A DNA stretch of 46,338 nucleotides from an uncultured Granulosicoccaceae bacterium (GTDB taxonomy: Bacteria > Pseudomonadota > Gammaproteobacteria > Granulosicoccales > Granulosicoccaceae), in contig CALISD010000184.1 of the NCBI GenBank assembly GCA_938041955.1, forward strand, positions 1 to 46,338, given 5' to 3'. The position numbers were made by a program, and so were the translations under genes. Shown in pieces: positions 25,953-35,313 of this stretch. The notes under the pieces are model-generated. The model worked only from the letters and a program-made list of their open reading frames with translations, was not told the DNA's origin and ran no database searches. Each line of letters starts with the position of its first letter. Position 1 is the first letter of the stretch.

Positions 25953-26765
25953 ATGACTGCTGAATCCTCAATTTTACCGTTGCCGCACATGAGCGCACTG
26001 CTCGTTGTGATGGCCCGACTTCGCGATCCCGATAGCGGCTGTCCGTGGGACATCGCCCAGTCATTTGAGACGATTGCCCCGTACACTATTGAAGAGGCCT
26101 ATGAAGTTGCTGATGCTATTGAGCGTGGTGACAATCAGGCTTTGCGTGAAGAGCTTGGTGATTTGTTGCTGCAAGTGGTCTTTCATGCACAGATGGCTGA
26201 AGATCAGGGGCTATTTGCGTTTGAAGATGTGGCACTTGGCATCACAAACAAAATGGTAGAGCGTCACCCTCATGTGTTTGGCGACACAACGTTCGATTCA
26301 GAGGAGGCACAGCGTGCGCACTGGGAATCTCTTAAGCAGCGAGAGCGCGAACAGAAATCAGCCGAGACCGTCTCTGCGGTTGAAGGTGTTGCTCTGGCAC
26401 TTCCGGCGTTAACTCGAGCAGAGAAAATACAAAAGCGTGCCGCGAGGGTCGGGTTTGACTGGCCGCAAGTCGCGCCGGTGATCGACAAGCTGGAAGAGGA
26501 GCTGGATGAGTTTCGTCAGGCAGCACTCGGTGGCAATGAAATCGACATCGAAGATGAGCTAGGTGATCTGCTTTTTTCTGTTGCAAATGTCGCACGTCAT
26601 ATGAAGGTGGATCCAGAACAAGCACTCAAGAAAGCCACTGCCAAGTTTGAACGGCGGTTTAGGCACGTTGAAAAAGCGCTTTTGGCGAACAAGCTAAATA
26701 TGTCTGATACGGCGGTTGATGTACTGGATCAGTATTGGGAAGAGGCAAAACGTGACGACAGCTAA
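25953..26765 (+). CDS. mazG: Nucleoside triphosphate pyrophosphohydrolase MazG
   Basis: The 270-residue protein has two all-alpha MazG domains. The first carries CPWDIAQSFETI, TIEEAYEVADAI and REELGDLLLQVVFHAQ, the E-E-x-x-E and E-x-x-D metal sites; the second has KLEEELDEFRQA and DELGDLLFSVANVARH. This matches E. coli MazG (263 residues), which hydrolyses all NTPs and dNTPs to the monophosphate and can lower ppGpp. Start ATG 25953. It is not beside relA as it is in some gammaproteobacteria. The BASS-like gene follows 93 bases later and may be separate. Confidence 0.92.
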   Translation: MTAESSILPLPHMSALLVVMARLRDPDSGCPWDIAQSFETIAPYTIEEAYEVADAIERGDNQALREELGDLLLQVVFHAQMAEDQGLFAFEDVALGITNKMVERHPHVFGDTTFDSEEAQRAHWESLKQREREQKSAETVSAVEGVALALPALTRAEKIQKRAARVGFDWPQVAPVIDKLEEELDEFRQAALGGNEIDIEDELGDLLFSVANVARHMKVDPEQALKKATAKFERRFRHVEKALLANKLNMSDTAVDVLDQYWEEAKRDDS

Positions 26766-26858
26766 GTGTATGGGGCGCCGGTTCGGAAGAGATCCTATCC
26801 GCCCGTGTATCCCTTGCGGCAAGGCAAACAATAGGAAGAGCGCCAGAGCAAAACACCA

Positions 26859-27764
26859 GTGAACAAAAGCTGGCAGCTTGGCTTGTTGGCACTGTCTATC
26901 TTTATAGGTATTGCATTCCCGGCGCTGGCCGCAATTTGTAAGCCGTTTTTACTGCCGTTAATATTCTTATTGTTTTTAAGCGCAATATTGCAGGTGAGTT
27001 TTGGTGATGCAGCGCAGGCAGCCTTTAAGGACAGGTCGAGCTGGATTACGTTAGTCTGGCAGATAGTGGTTCTGCCTTTGCTATTCTATGTTTGCCTGAA
27101 GCCGTTTCTTTCAGAGCAGCTACATACCTTTGCTGTTATTTCAATGTGTACTGGCGCGATAACCGCCACAACTGCGCTTGCTCGCCTGTTTAATCTCAAT
27201 AGCGCTTTGTCATTGGTGGTGGGGATGGCCGGGGCGGTATTAATGCCCATACCTCTTTACTTCTTTTTGCAGATACTTATCGGCACCGAAGCGGCAATCG
27301 ATTTGTCGGTATACAGTTTGCGGATAGGCGTTTTCATTATTCTGCCATTTCTAGTGGTGTTTTTTCTGCGCAAAATTATTACCCCTCAGGCAGATGAATG
27401 GATCAAGCAGTGCATGCCATCCGCTGTGCTTATCTTACTGATGTTTTTCGGTTTATCGGTGATGGATGGCGTCGGCGATATGATGTCCAGTGATCCGATG
27501 AAACTGTTGTCTTTTGTGTTACTGGCGTTTGGAATCAGCATTGGTGTGCAGTTGCTGAGTTACTTTGTGCTGTTGTTTCTGGGCGCGCGTGATGCCACTA
27601 CGGCTGCACTATTGTGTTCCTATAGAAATATGGGTTTGGTGGCGGCGATTGCAGGGTCATCTCTAGGCGATGATTTTTTTATATTTCTCGGGGTGTGGCA
27701 GTTGCCTATGTATATTCTGCCTTTGGTGTTTCGTCGGTTTTATGAGGGGCGTAGGGTTTTATAA
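26859..27764 (+). CDS. BASS-type sodium symporter-like protein
   Basis: The 301-residue membrane protein has about nine to ten helices. LPLIFLLFLSAILQVSFGD, then ISMCTGAITATTALARLFNL, then AALLCSYRNMGLVAAIAGSS resemble the bile-acid/sodium symporter fold, including the crossover segments near residues 105 and 250. BASS proteins import organic anions such as bile acids, pyruvate or pantothenate with sodium; the substrate here is unknown. Start is GTG 26859 with no good ribosome site; no ATG precedes the first helix. It is convergent with the Rsx operon end. Confidence 0.7.
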   Translation: MNKSWQLGLLALSIFIGIAFPALAAICKPFLLPLIFLLFLSAILQVSFGDAAQAAFKDRSSWITLVWQIVVLPLLFYVCLKPFLSEQLHTFAVISMCTGAITATTALARLFNLNSALSLVVGMAGAVLMPIPLYFFLQILIGTEAAIDLSVYSLRIGVFIILPFLVVFFLRKIITPQADEWIKQCMPSAVLILLMFFGLSVMDGVGDMMSSDPMKLLSFVLLAFGISIGVQLLSYFVLLFLGARDATTAALLCSYRNMGLVAAIAGSSLGDDFFIFLGVWQLPMYILPLVFRRFYEGRRVL

Positions 27765-27806
27765 TTGCTGAGTGCCCCCGATTATTGTTAGCGCCGAGCA
27801 CCGTTT

Positions 27807-28247
27807 TTATTTTCGAGTACTGACCAATGCTCGAAGCAACTCCATATACTCAACCTCATCTGGTTCTCTCTGATCCCGTTGCGCCTGCCATAGGACTTTG
27901 CCAAGCGGTTCCATCATGTGATGTTCCATCTCGTGACTGTCTCTGTAGCGCAGTAGCAATTTACGAGTGAGGTCTGCGATGCCTGCGGGTCTGTCTGTTC
28001 CAACTTGTTCACGCAGGGCTATGTGCATTCCCATGTGCAGGAACGGGTTGGTATTGCCGTGTTCGGGATAGAATTCTGAATCAATCGCGGCGTCCGCATT
28101 GGACAGCAGAGGGTGATACTCGGGATGATCACGAATCACGTCTGCAATCAGTGTTTCAAGCGGTTCCAGCGGTTCGCGACGGTTGGCTTTTTGCCAAACA
28201 TCCAGGTACTGCTGACGAAGCTTTGCGCGATCCTGTGAAAATATCAT
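27807..28247 (-). CDS. DUF1841 family protein
   Basis: The 146-residue cytoplasmic protein has NPFLHMGMHIALREQVGTDR followed by PAGI, and a C-terminal DSHEMEHHMMEPLGKVLWQAQ. This His-rich pattern is the DUF1841 signature of proteobacteria. The histidines suggest metal binding, but no function is established. Its ATG overlaps the rsxE stop by four bases, so it is the last gene of the metG-rsx run. That position is often occupied by nth in other gammaproteobacteria. Confidence 0.85.
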   Translation of the reverse strand: MIFSQDRAKLRQQYLDVWQKANRREPLEPLETLIADVIRDHPEYHPLLSNADAAIDSEFYPEHGNTNPFLHMGMHIALREQVGTDRPAGIADLTRKLLLRYRDSHEMEHHMMEPLGKVLWQAQRDQREPDEVEYMELLRALVSTRK

Positions 28248-28921
28248 GGCTTCGTGGTGCTCAGGTTTTTAAGTACGAGTAATAGTCCGAACAGGATAAA
28301 TGCACCGGGGGGGAGAATGGCTATTAACAGGCCCTGGTATTGCTCTCCCAGATCTATGAGCGGTGTAGAGGTTGACGTGCCGAACAGTAAATGTGCATCT
28401 GCAAACAAGGTGCCCTGGCCAATCAGTTCTCTTGTAGCGCCTAACGCCACCAGTACCAAGGCAAAACCGGCACCGGTAGCGATACCGTCGACAGCCGATG
28501 CAAACACATTGTTTTTGGATGCGAAGGATTCTGCGCGCGCAAGAATTGCACAGTTAGTGATTATTAACGGCACGAAAATACCGAGTCGTAAATACATTTC
28601 ATGGGCATAGGCACTCATTAATAAGCCAATCATAGTGACAATGCCGCTGATGAGAATCACGTAGATTGGTATTCTGATATCAGCTAAGATAAATTTCCTG
28701 CAGACCGAAACGCTAATATTTGATAGAAATACCGTGAAAGCTGTTGCTATGCCAAGGCTTAAGCCGTTGATGGCTGTGTTACTTACCGCAAGCAGCGGGC
28801 ACAAACCGAGAAGCTGCACTAATGCCGGGTTGTTACTCCATAGCCCGCTGGTTAACAGGGCCCTTATAGAAGGACTGTCACTGCTATTTCCAGCGATTGA
28901 GTTGGCGGTTGTGTCACTCAT
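28244..28921 (-). CDS. rsxE: Rsx/Rnf electron-transport subunit E
   Basis: The 225-residue protein has about six membrane helices and begins SIRALLTSGLWSNNPALVQL followed by LGLCPLLAVSN, the family's conserved first half shared with RsxA. RsxE and RsxA are antiparallel homologues forming a membrane core with an iron-sulfur centre in the Rnf/Rsx complex. The complex moves electrons between ferredoxin and NADH with ion translocation and, in E. coli, keeps SoxR reduced. The start overlaps the rsxG stop by four bases. Confidence 0.93.
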   Translation of the reverse strand: MSDTTANSIAGNSSDSPSIRALLTSGLWSNNPALVQLLGLCPLLAVSNTAINGLSLGIATAFTVFLSNISVSVCRKFILADIRIPIYVILISGIVTMIGLLMSAYAHEMYLRLGIFVPLIITNCAILARAESFASKNNVFASAVDGIATGAGFALVLVALGATRELIGQGTLFADAHLLFGTSTSTPLIDLGEQYQGLLIAILPPGAFILFGLLLVLKNLSTTKP

Positions 28922-29535
28922 AGTGAGAATAATTCTGTCTTAACTGAATTGAAAAACTGCAATGTGTTTTTAACTTCATTGACCACAGCGCGCGGCGTAA
29001 TAGTGGCCCCTGTGAATTGATCAAACGCTCCATTGTTTTTTCGCACTGTCCAACCGGATTCTATGGGTGAAGAGAGTGTTTTACCATCAAAGCTTTTTAT
29101 CCATTCAGAGCGTAGCACTTCTATTGCGTCGCCAAGCCCAGGGGTTTCGCTGTGTTTTGTTACACGCACTCCGGTGATTGAGCCATCTCTCAGGATGCCC
29201 ACCAGCATGTTTATATCACCCGAGTAGCCGTCTGTGGCGGTAGCTGTGATGATAACGGCGGTAGCTGAGCCATTTACTTTGGTTATATAGCAAGTTCGAG
29301 TCAGTCCTGTTTTTTCATCGTACAACTCCGTTTTATGTTGATCCAGTGGATGGTCTGCCCATTGGTCGGGTAGAACTTGCGCTAACACTTTCTCACGTTG
29401 TGCTGTTTCGTTAAGTGAAATGCGGTTTTCGGTCAATGCCTGAGTCATTGCCAGTGCGCCGGTGACCAGAAGTGCAAAGCAACCAAGCACAAGACCATGG
29501 CGGTTTATCGGTAAGTGGCGTGGCTTAAGTTTCAT
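28918..29535 (-). CDS. rsxG: Rsx/Rnf electron-transport subunit G
   Basis: The protein is 205 residues from ATG 29535, whose start overlaps the rsxD stop by 11 bases; the frame is open further upstream inside rsxD but that is not part of the family. One N-terminal membrane helix (HGLVLGCFALLVTGALAM) precedes a periplasmic domain with DGYSGDINMLVGI, HSETPGLGDAI and FDQFTGATITPRAVV. The Thr of TGATIT is the site where FMN is covalently attached in this family. Confidence 0.93.
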   Translation of the reverse strand: MKLKPRHLPINRHGLVLGCFALLVTGALAMTQALTENRISLNETAQREKVLAQVLPDQWADHPLDQHKTELYDEKTGLTRTCYITKVNGSATAVIITATATDGYSGDINMLVGILRDGSITGVRVTKHSETPGLGDAIEVLRSEWIKSFDGKTLSSPIESGWTVRKNNGAFDQFTGATITPRAVVNEVKNTLQFFNSVKTELFSL

Positions 29536-30538
29536 TAGGGGATCGTGAAAGCCAGCTATCGAATCGGTCGAGTGCGGGAGTTGCGCAGTTTGATAGTAAG
29601 ACAGCAAACGCCACACCATCAGGAAAAGCACCGTAGCTGCGGATCAGATACACCAGAAAACCGGTAAGGCATGCGTATATGATCCGACCGCGGTTGCTGG
29701 TTGCTGCGGAGACGGGGTCAGTGCTAATGAAAAACGCGCACAACATGGTTGCTCCGCCAAATAAGTTTATCGATACTGAAAGCGTGTTGGAGAGCAACGC
29801 GTTATGCAGTAATGTGCAAATCGCAAGTGTTGCAAGAAGCGAAATTGGGATGTGCCAATTGATCACCCGCATTCGTAGTAACCAGGCTCCTCCCAACAGA
29901 TAGGCCAAATTGATCCACTCACTTTGTCGTGCACCGAATAAGCCCTGAGTTTGCGTTGTAATAAGATCGGTGTCGGTGCCTTGTAGTCGTAGATCCCGGT
30001 ACTGATCCAGTGCTGTAGCCCCTGTCAGTGCATCCCACTGTGGTAATGCAGCTAAACCACCATTAAAGACGGTGCCTATGGAGTCGTTGAGTGAGGTGCT
30101 AAACCCATCAGGTTGTGCAAGCCACAAGCTTAACTCTGTCGGGAAGCTGATGAGGATGATCGCGTAGCCCACCATGGCCGGGTTGAACAGGTTGTAGCCA
30201 ATACCACCGAAAGCATGTTTGGCGAGTAGGATTGCAAATCCACAGGCAAGTACCGGTATCCACCAGGGTAATAGCGGTGGCAGGCACAGAGCGATTAATA
30301 CTGCAGTAACGATTGCCGAGTAGTCCGATAGCGCAGAGATTACAGATCGTTTGCGCAGCTTTAAAGCCAGTGCCTCAAAGGCGATGGCGCTAAGGACTGC
30401 CAGCACCAGATTGATGACGCTGCCCCAGCCGTTTTGATAGGTGAAAACCAGGCAACCCGGTAGCAAAGCGAGTAGCACCATTTGCATGGTGGATGTGACA
30501 CTTTTCGGGCCTATTGCTTTGGGTTCAAATGCCGTCAC
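29525..30538 (-). CDS. rsxD: Rsx/Rnf electron-transport subunit D
   Basis: The 337-residue protein has about nine membrane helices, and GIGYNLFNPAMVGYAIILIS is characteristic. LTGATALDQYRD holds the TGAT motif for covalent FMN attachment, and STDPVSAATSNRGRIIY closes the family pattern. It forms the membrane part with RsxA, E and G. The ATG overlaps the rsxC stop by four bases. Confidence 0.93.
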   Translation of the reverse strand: MTAFEPKAIGPKSVTSTMQMVLLALLPGCLVFTYQNGWGSVINLVLAVLSAIAFEALALKLRKRSVISALSDYSAIVTAVLIALCLPPLLPWWIPVLACGFAILLAKHAFGGIGYNLFNPAMVGYAIILISFPTELSLWLAQPDGFSTSLNDSIGTVFNGGLAALPQWDALTGATALDQYRDLRLQGTDTDLITTQTQGLFGARQSEWINLAYLLGGAWLLRMRVINWHIPISLLATLAICTLLHNALLSNTLSVSINLFGGATMLCAFFISTDPVSAATSNRGRIIYACLTGFLVYLIRSYGAFPDGVAFAVLLSNCATPALDRFDSWLSRSPNET

Positions 30539-31971
30539 GAACGATCACCATCCGTGTTTTTTTCCGGTGGTTGCTGTTTCTTGCTTTTACTTTTTTGCAG
30601 CGCTTTGGCGATCAAATCTTTTTTAAGTTGATCTTTATTTTTAGAGTTGCTCAGGTCGGCAGATTTTGCATCAAGTTTTTTACGCTCACGCTTCGACTGA
30701 TTTTGTAGTCTGGCGAGACGCGCCTCATAGCGGATTTTCGCAAGCTCGGCTTTTTTTTGCTCTGTATTGTCTGACCTTATTTTCTTTTTTGCGTGAATAA
30801 AATACTCTGTGAGAGGTATGTGGCTTGGGCATACCACATCGCAGCAAGCGCATTCTATGCAGTTATGTAAATCTAAACTCAATAGCGCTTGTCTGTTATG
30901 TGGCTTTGCATGCCACAGCAATTGCTGCGGCAGTAGCTTTTCCGGACACACATCGGCACACGCACCACATCTTATGCAAGCAACTGCTTTGTCTGCTCTT
31001 GGTGGGTGGAAAATCAGGCTGTTGGTGCGCTTATCTATGTATTGCTCTGATGTGACTGGCCAGCCCATCATTTGACCGCCACAAGTAATGGCTGAATGTA
31101 AAGGCTGCGACAGATGGTTGCACAGATCTGTTATGGGTGTACCGATACGTAGTTCGAAGTTTCTGACGGTGCTTTCCGTGATTACAGTGACCACCCGTGA
31201 TATCAACGGCTCCGCCAATATAACTGCTTTGTAGATGGCGTAGCAGGTGGCTATGTTAAAGCACAGTGAATGATGCTTTCTTAAGCCGCCTGTTTGTCCG
31301 GTGCATAGTGAAAATAGCGTGTTTTCTGCACCACTGGGATATAGAGCCGGGACCGAGACGAGCTTGATTTCTGCTGGCAGGTGTTTAAGTAACTTAGCAA
31401 TAGCTTCTGTTTTATTTTCCTCTATACCGACGATGCATTGCCTGGCGCTGCTGGCAGCGAGTGCCAGCTCTATTCCTTTGACAATATCTTCTGTGCGCTC
31501 CTGCATCAGTGCTTCGTCACAATAGATGGCGGGGTCGCACTCTGCCGCGTTTATTAAAAGTGTGTCTGGCGTATGATGTTGGATCGAATCCAGTTTCTTG
31601 TTTACTGGAAACGCTGCACCACCTAGTCCAACCAATCCATATTGTTTGCAAAGGGCGTTGATCTGTAATGCAGAGGGGGCGTTCACTCGGGGCGAAATAA
31701 AGTCATTATCCTGACCATCAGATTTAATACTGATCACACCCTGTGATATTCCAGTTACCTCACCTGAGACCGACGCATGATGTAGTGCTTGATCAGGCTC
31801 GCCTTCACACAGAACTTGTCCTTTTAAAACATGATCACCTACAGTGATAGCCGGTGTCGCGTGGCGATCAATTTGAATGCCAATATGCTCTGGCAGCGGC
31901 AGGGTTTCAATAGCGCCGAACAGGGCGGGTTCAAATGCCAGGCCGCCATGAAGTTTATACGCACCGGTCAT
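30535..31971 (-). CDS. rsxC: Rsx/Rnf electron-transport subunit C
   Basis: The 478-residue cytoplasmic subunit has an N-terminal barrel (YKLHGGLAFE), then a flavin/NADH-binding region with YGLVGLGGAAFPVNKKLD and INAAECDPAIYCDEALM. Two 4Fe-4S clusters follow at CIRCGACADVCPEKLLPQQL and CIECACCDVVCP. A Lys/Arg/Ala-rich tail of about 80 residues ends it. E. coli RsxC has a much longer Ala/Lys-rich tail, so the tail here is short. ATG overlaps the rsxB stop as ATGA. Confidence 0.93.
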   Translation of the reverse strand: MTGAYKLHGGLAFEPALFGAIETLPLPEHIGIQIDRHATPAITVGDHVLKGQVLCEGEPDQALHHASVSGEVTGISQGVISIKSDGQDNDFISPRVNAPSALQINALCKQYGLVGLGGAAFPVNKKLDSIQHHTPDTLLINAAECDPAIYCDEALMQERTEDIVKGIELALAASSARQCIVGIEENKTEAIAKLLKHLPAEIKLVSVPALYPSGAENTLFSLCTGQTGGLRKHHSLCFNIATCYAIYKAVILAEPLISRVVTVITESTVRNFELRIGTPITDLCNHLSQPLHSAITCGGQMMGWPVTSEQYIDKRTNSLIFHPPRADKAVACIRCGACADVCPEKLLPQQLLWHAKPHNRQALLSLDLHNCIECACCDVVCPSHIPLTEYFIHAKKKIRSDNTEQKKAELAKIRYEARLARLQNQSKRERKKLDAKSADLSNSKNKDQLKKDLIAKALQKSKSKKQQPPEKNTDGDRS

Positions 31972-32477
31972 AGTGGTGATTGACTGCTAGCAGCACTGAC
32001 CAGGTCAATGCAGTCGACAGGGCATGGCGGGATGCATAGTTCACAGCCGGTACAGTGATCACTGATCACAGTGTGCATAAGTTTGGCAGCACCGACAATG
32101 GCATCGACGGGGCACGCCTTTATGCACAATGTGCAACCAATGCATTCTTGCTCTCTTATAACAGCGAGTAAGGCGGGTGATTCAACACCGAATTCGGGAT
32201 TCAGTGGAATCACCTCTCTATTTAACAGCTCGGCCAGTGCTGTCACGGTCGCTTCGCCGCCAGGTGGGCATTGATTGATCGGAGCGATATTATCTGCAAT
32301 TGCGGCTGCATAAGGTTTGCACCCGGGGTAGCCACACTGGGCGCATTGCGTTTGCGGTAGCAACTGATCGATTTGTTCAATCAGCGAGCTGCCATCGCTT
32401 TCAAACCATCGGGAGGCTCTGCCCAGAGAGCAACCTAATAACAGTGCGAGCAAGCTGATAACAAGAACACCAAGCAC
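31968..32477 (-). CDS. rsxB: Rsx/Rnf electron-transport subunit B
   Basis: The 169-residue iron-sulfur subunit has an N-terminal membrane anchor (VLVISLLALLLGCSLGRAS). A 4Fe-4S motif follows at CAQCGYPGCKPY with CPPGG, and then two ferredoxin motifs, CIGCTLCIKACPVDAI and CTGCELCIPPCPVDCI. It passes electrons inside the complex. Start is GTG at 32477, overlapping the rsxA stop by one base (TAGTG). Confidence 0.93.
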   Translation of the reverse strand: MLGVLVISLLALLLGCSLGRASRWFESDGSSLIEQIDQLLPQTQCAQCGYPGCKPYAAAIADNIAPINQCPPGGEATVTALAELLNREVIPLNPEFGVESPALLAVIREQECIGCTLCIKACPVDAIVGAAKLMHTVISDHCTGCELCIPPCPVDCIDLVSAASSQSPL

Positions 32478-33052
32478 TAGTTCATGCCACCGAAGCCCAT
32501 AAAGGCAAGAGACATAAAGCCCGCGGTGATAAGTGCGATAGCACTGCCTTTAAAGGGTTGTGGAACATCTGCGGCATCAATGCGTTCACGCATGGCCGAA
32601 AAGAGAATTAATACTAATGTAAAACCAAGTGCTGCACCGAAGCCGTAAAATGCTGCGCCAATAAATGATGTGTTGGTTCGGATACTGAGTAACGCCACAC
32701 CCAGTACCGCGCAATTGGTGGTGATCAGTGGCAGGAAAATTCCGAGTACGCTGTGCAGTAGCGGGCTGACCTTTCTTATAAAGAGCTCTGTGAGTTGAAC
32801 AAGGCCTGCGATGATGACAATAAACGCGATTAAACGCAGATAGCCAAGATCAAGTGGTTCAAGCACCCAAAGGTTAAACGAGTAGCTACACACTGATGCG
32901 AGGGTTAGGACAAAGGTAGTGGCCAGGCCCATACACAACGCAGTATCCAGCTTTCTTGATACGCCCATAAAAGGGCATAGGCCCAGAAAATTCACCAGCA
33001 CAAAGTTGTTGACCAGAATGGTACCGGCCAGTATCAGCAGAATATCTGTCAT
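32477..33052 (-). CDS. rsxA: Rsx/Rnf electron-transport subunit A
   Basis: The 191-residue protein has six membrane helices and begins ILAGTILVNNFVLVNFLG followed by LCPFMGVSRK, the family signature with the Cys that helps bind the membrane iron-sulfur centre. It is the antiparallel partner of RsxE. The first rsx gene follows metG with a 17-base gap, so all are probably read on one transcript from metG. Confidence 0.93.
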   Translation of the reverse strand: MTDILLILAGTILVNNFVLVNFLGLCPFMGVSRKLDTALCMGLATTFVLTLASVCSYSFNLWVLEPLDLGYLRLIAFIVIIAGLVQLTELFIRKVSPLLHSVLGIFLPLITTNCAVLGVALLSIRTNTSFIGAAFYGFGAALGFTLVLILFSAMRERIDAADVPQPFKGSAIALITAGFMSLAFMGFGGMN

Positions 33053-33069
33053 TAGAGCGCCTGCAGGCG

Positions 33070-35133
33070 TTACTTAACTCGCATACCCGCTTGTGCACCG
33101 TCGTCGGGAGAGAGGATGAAAAGGTCTGATCCACCCGGTCCTGCGGCGAGCACCATGCCTTCGGAATTGCCGAAGCGCATCTTGCGCGGCTTGAGATTCG
33201 CGACCATCACGGTTTGTCTGCCGATCAGTGTGGACGGATCATAAGCTGACTTGATGCCTGCAAAAACATTGCGTTGTTCGCCGCCCAGATCGAGTGTCAG
33301 TTGTAGCAGTTTGTCTGCGCCTTCAACATGATCAGCGGCGACTATGGTTGCGATTCTTAAATCAACCTTAGCGAACTCCTCAAAACTAATCTCATCACTG
33401 ATGGGATCATTGGCTAACTGTTCGTTGCCAGCCTGGCCAGCGGCAACTGATGTTGCTTCAGCGACGTTGGTGGTGGCCAGGTCTTGTTTGGACGCTTCAA
33501 CAATTGCGTCGATCGATTTTGATTCCAATCTTGTGATCATGGGTTTGAATTTGTTGATTTTGTGATTCAGCAGCGGTGTGTCGAGATCACTCCAGGTGAA
33601 CTCTTCGCAGTTCAGGAAGGCTTCTGTTTGTGTAGCGATGTCTGGGACTACAGGTTTTAAGTAAATAACAAGATTCTTAAACAGGTTGATACCAAGCGTG
33701 CAAATTTGTTGTACCTTTATTTCTTCGCCGTGCTGTTTAATTAGATTCCATGGTGCCTGATCGGCAATAAACTGATTGGCTTTGTCTGCTTGTATAATGA
33801 TCTCTCTTATCGCGCGGCTAAATTCGCGGTTCTCAAAAGCTTCTGCAATTGATTCAGAGGCGGCAACCGATTCCTGATACAGCGCATTGTCAGGCAATTC
33901 AGCGGCAAGTGTTGCATCAAAGTTCTTTACAATGAATCCGGCACAACGGCTGGCAATATTGACAATTTTCCCAACTAAATCTGCGTTCACACGAGCGACA
34001 AAATCTTCAAGGTTCAGATCTATATTCTCTACCTTGTTATTAAGCTTTGCGGCGTAGTAGTAGCGCAGGTAGTCAGGTTGGAGGTGATCAAGGTAGGTGC
34101 GAGCCTTGATAAACGTTCCGCGAGACTTTGACATCTTTGCACCGTCTACCATTAAAAAACCATGACAATGCACCGCGGTGGGTGTTCTGTACCCTGCACC
34201 GTGCAGCATGGCAGGCCAGCAAAGCGTGTGAAAGCGCGCGATGTCTATTCCGATAAAGTGCACCAGCTCAGCAGTGGAGTCTTTGCCCCAGTATTTGTTG
34301 AATGCTTCTTCGTCACCTTTTAATAAATGTAGATGGCTTGCCATATAGCCAATCGGCGCGTCCATCCAGACGTAGAAATATTTACCGGGCGCATCAGGGA
34401 TTTCGAAGCCCCAATACGGCTTGTTGCGTGAGATGTCCCAGTCTTGTAAGCCGCCTTCAAACCATTCTTGTATTTTGTTGCGCATCTCTGGTTGCAGCTG
34501 ATGTTCGCCACTGGTCCATTCGCGCAACATGGCGTCAAAGTTCTCTATCTTGAAAAAGTACTGTTCTGAATCTTTCATGATCGGGGTGGCGCCCGATACC
34601 ACAGAGGTCGGGTTCAGTAGTTCGGTGGCGTCGTAAGTGGTGCCGCAGCTTTCACATGCGTCACCATATTGTTCTGCTGTTTTACATTTGGGGCAGGTGC
34701 CGGTGACAAACCGGTCCGGCAGAAACATCTCGGTTTGCGGGTCGTACAACTGTTCGATTGTTCTGACCACGATGTGGCCACCATCCCGAAGGCGCTGGTA
34801 GATGGTCTCGACGCACTGGCGGTTCTCTTCCGAGTGGGTGGTGTGGAAGTTATCAAAGCTGAGCTGAAAATCGGTGAAGTCCTTTTCGTGTGCGATTTTG
34901 ACACTGTCGATCAGGGCCTCAGGCGTGGTGCCATTTTTTTTAGCACTCAGCATAATCGGGGTACCGTGTGCATCATCGGCCCACACCCAGGTGGCGTCAT
35001 GACCCCGCAAGCGCTGGAAACGTGTCCAGATATCGGTCTGGATGTACTCGACCAGGTGGCCGAGGTGAATATCGCCATTCGCGTACGGCAGAGCGCTGGT
35101 GATTAAGATGTCGCGTTTTTTTATAGCATTCAT
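33070..35133 (-). CDS. metG: Methionyl-tRNA synthetase
   Basis: The protein is 687 residues from ATG 35133; a GTG at 35145 would add four. The Rossmann core has ILITSALPYANGDIHLGHL (HIGH motif) and AKMSKSRG (KMSKS loop). Between them lies a zinc knuckle, CPKCKTAEQYGDACESCG. After the anticodon-binding helices comes an EMAP/tRNA-binding domain (KVDLRIATIVAADHVEGADK, ending near residue 687), the form used for dimerisation. The enzyme charges tRNA-Met. It leads the minus-strand rsx run and is divergent from apbC with about 180 bases between. Confidence 0.95.
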   Translation of the reverse strand: MNAIKKRDILITSALPYANGDIHLGHLVEYIQTDIWTRFQRLRGHDATWVWADDAHGTPIMLSAKKNGTTPEALIDSVKIAHEKDFTDFQLSFDNFHTTHSEENRQCVETIYQRLRDGGHIVVRTIEQLYDPQTEMFLPDRFVTGTCPKCKTAEQYGDACESCGTTYDATELLNPTSVVSGATPIMKDSEQYFFKIENFDAMLREWTSGEHQLQPEMRNKIQEWFEGGLQDWDISRNKPYWGFEIPDAPGKYFYVWMDAPIGYMASHLHLLKGDEEAFNKYWGKDSTAELVHFIGIDIARFHTLCWPAMLHGAGYRTPTAVHCHGFLMVDGAKMSKSRGTFIKARTYLDHLQPDYLRYYYAAKLNNKVENIDLNLEDFVARVNADLVGKIVNIASRCAGFIVKNFDATLAAELPDNALYQESVAASESIAEAFENREFSRAIREIIIQADKANQFIADQAPWNLIKQHGEEIKVQQICTLGINLFKNLVIYLKPVVPDIATQTEAFLNCEEFTWSDLDTPLLNHKINKFKPMITRLESKSIDAIVEASKQDLATTNVAEATSVAAGQAGNEQLANDPISDEISFEEFAKVDLRIATIVAADHVEGADKLLQLTLDLGGEQRNVFAGIKSAYDPSTLIGRQTVMVANLKPRKMRFGNSEGMVLAAGPGGSDLFILSPDDGAQAGMRVK

Positions 35134-35313
35134 TTTAGTGGTCACAAATGGGTGACGGAGATTGGCAAAGTATAAGCGCTTTATGCTCGTGGTTCAGCGC
35201 GGTGTGGTGGTTTTGTCGCCGGCGACAGATCGTTATGAGGAAGCACATCGATGCCCTGTCCGGCGAAGGGGTGGTGTATCATTGCCACATTGTTAATTTT
35301 ACAGGGTACTAAC

